NCBI GenBank assembly: GCA_022578605.1
Contig: MU394051.1
Coordinates: 620,001 to 684,000 of the forward strand
Length of the DNA stretch: 64,000 bases
Direction of reading: 5' to 3'
DNA from: Camillea tinctor
Taxonomy: Eukaryota; Ascomycota; Sordariomycetes; Xylariales; Xylariaceae
In this document: positions 63,420 to 64,000 of the stretch, piece by piece
Numbering within the stretch: position 1 is the first letter of the stretch
Layout: each line of letters begins with the position of its first letter
Notes under the pieces: model-generated
Told to the model about the DNA's origin: nothing
What the model saw: only the letters and a program-made list of their open reading frames with translations
Database searches by the model: none
Program-made: the position numbers and the translations under genes

Positions 63420-64000
63420 TTATACCGACTAGGGCGTTTATACACACATCTGGCACCAAGATCGATGCTTTTTAAAAAAGCTTGACAGATCTGATGGCTG
63501 AGGTTAGTAGTTTACAGTTAATATTTGCAAAATTATCTACGCCAACCTACGTTAGGTACTTACTAGGTTTGAGTTTACTTTATATATCTACCTACTACAT
63601 AGGTAGCACTACATACATAGTAGGTAGCAGGTAGTGGATCAACTGGGAGATACTACATCTCAGACATCAATATGTGCTACTAGGTTATGAACAGGTATAC
63701 ACTACACTACGTAACGTACTCTTTCAAAATGTTTCAGGCTTGGTGGTATATGCCACTTATTTCATCAGGTAACCTACACGGTTAATTCTGCGTAAATACA
63801 TAGGTTAGGTTACATATGTTGGCAAGTTAGACTCCATATATGATATGTCCTAACCTGTATCGTACATACCGACTTAGCACTGTAATCTTGCTGTTACATG
63901 CGGTATGCAATAATCGGGGAATACACGAATACATTCGTACAAAACATACGAGACACTATTTTTACACCAGGAAAAAAGCTCCCGTTTTGTGTTACTGGTG

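Larger units (their letters stand above)
62521..64000. other. Gene-free right end of the window
   Basis: No gene supported. It holds the inverted repeat at 63129-63224, an AT microsatellite at 63398-63419, and many TAGGTAG/CTACCTA words between 63540 and 63630. A gene extending from beyond 64000 cannot be excluded. Confidence 0.35.

Overview
The window comes from the nuclear genome of a filamentous ascomycete (Pezizomycotina, most probably Sordariomycetes). The evidence is short GT-AG introns of about 50-130 bp, long pyrimidine-rich leaders, a PalB-type MIT-calpain, a Clu1/Tif31 protein, a fungal DUF2985 membrane protein, and very A+T-rich blocks full of TpA that look like repeat-induced point mutation (RIP) of transposons. 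No species call is possible from sequence alone.

Layout. Twelve protein genes can be modelled with joined exons. (1) 1109-3343 +, FHA/forkhead transcription factor. (2) 5453-9537 -, Clu1/Tif31. (3) 15017-17710 +, 897-residue protein of unknown family. (4) 23117-24880 +, ferric reductase-like transmembrane flavocytochrome. (5) 26585-27154 +, Yippee-like zinc protein. (6) 29539-30969 -, SLC35F6-like transporter. (7) 32210-33334 -, DUF2985 membrane protein. (8) 39122-39556 +, Sen15. (9) 39582-41096 -, zinc alcohol dehydrogenase with eight exons. (10) 50579-52260 +, C2H2 zinc-finger factor. (11) 54180-57004 -, PalB/Rim13 calpain. (12) 60103-61293 +, peroxisomal adenine nucleotide carrier. A thirteenth, 62067-62520 +, is ribosomal protein eL29, whose first coding exon is only 7 nt. 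No tRNA, rRNA or CRISPR array was seen.

Three A+T-rich blocks interrupt the genes. The one at 35580-37539 is a complete terminal-inverted-repeat DNA transposon (arms of about 123 bp, flanked by TA). The one at 57843-59420 is a second TIR element, with arms of about 34 bp and a recognisable remnant of a Tc1/mariner-type transposase C-terminus. The stretch at about 11.2-14.5 kb is a less regular decayed repeat with no ends that I can find. All three are full of stops and look dead.

The genes are mostly conserved housekeeping or regulatory ones with no common pathway: cell-cycle and developmental transcription, mitochondrial distribution, iron reduction, pH signalling, tRNA splicing, peroxisomal ATP import and translation. 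There is no biosynthetic cluster, and I found no convincing new multi-gene system. The best leads are the two dead transposons, a near-perfect 34-bp inverted repeat at 63129-63224, the unplaced 897-residue nuclear-looking protein, and the start region of the C2H2 factor, which has two tiny upstream ORFs and a possible alternative intron.
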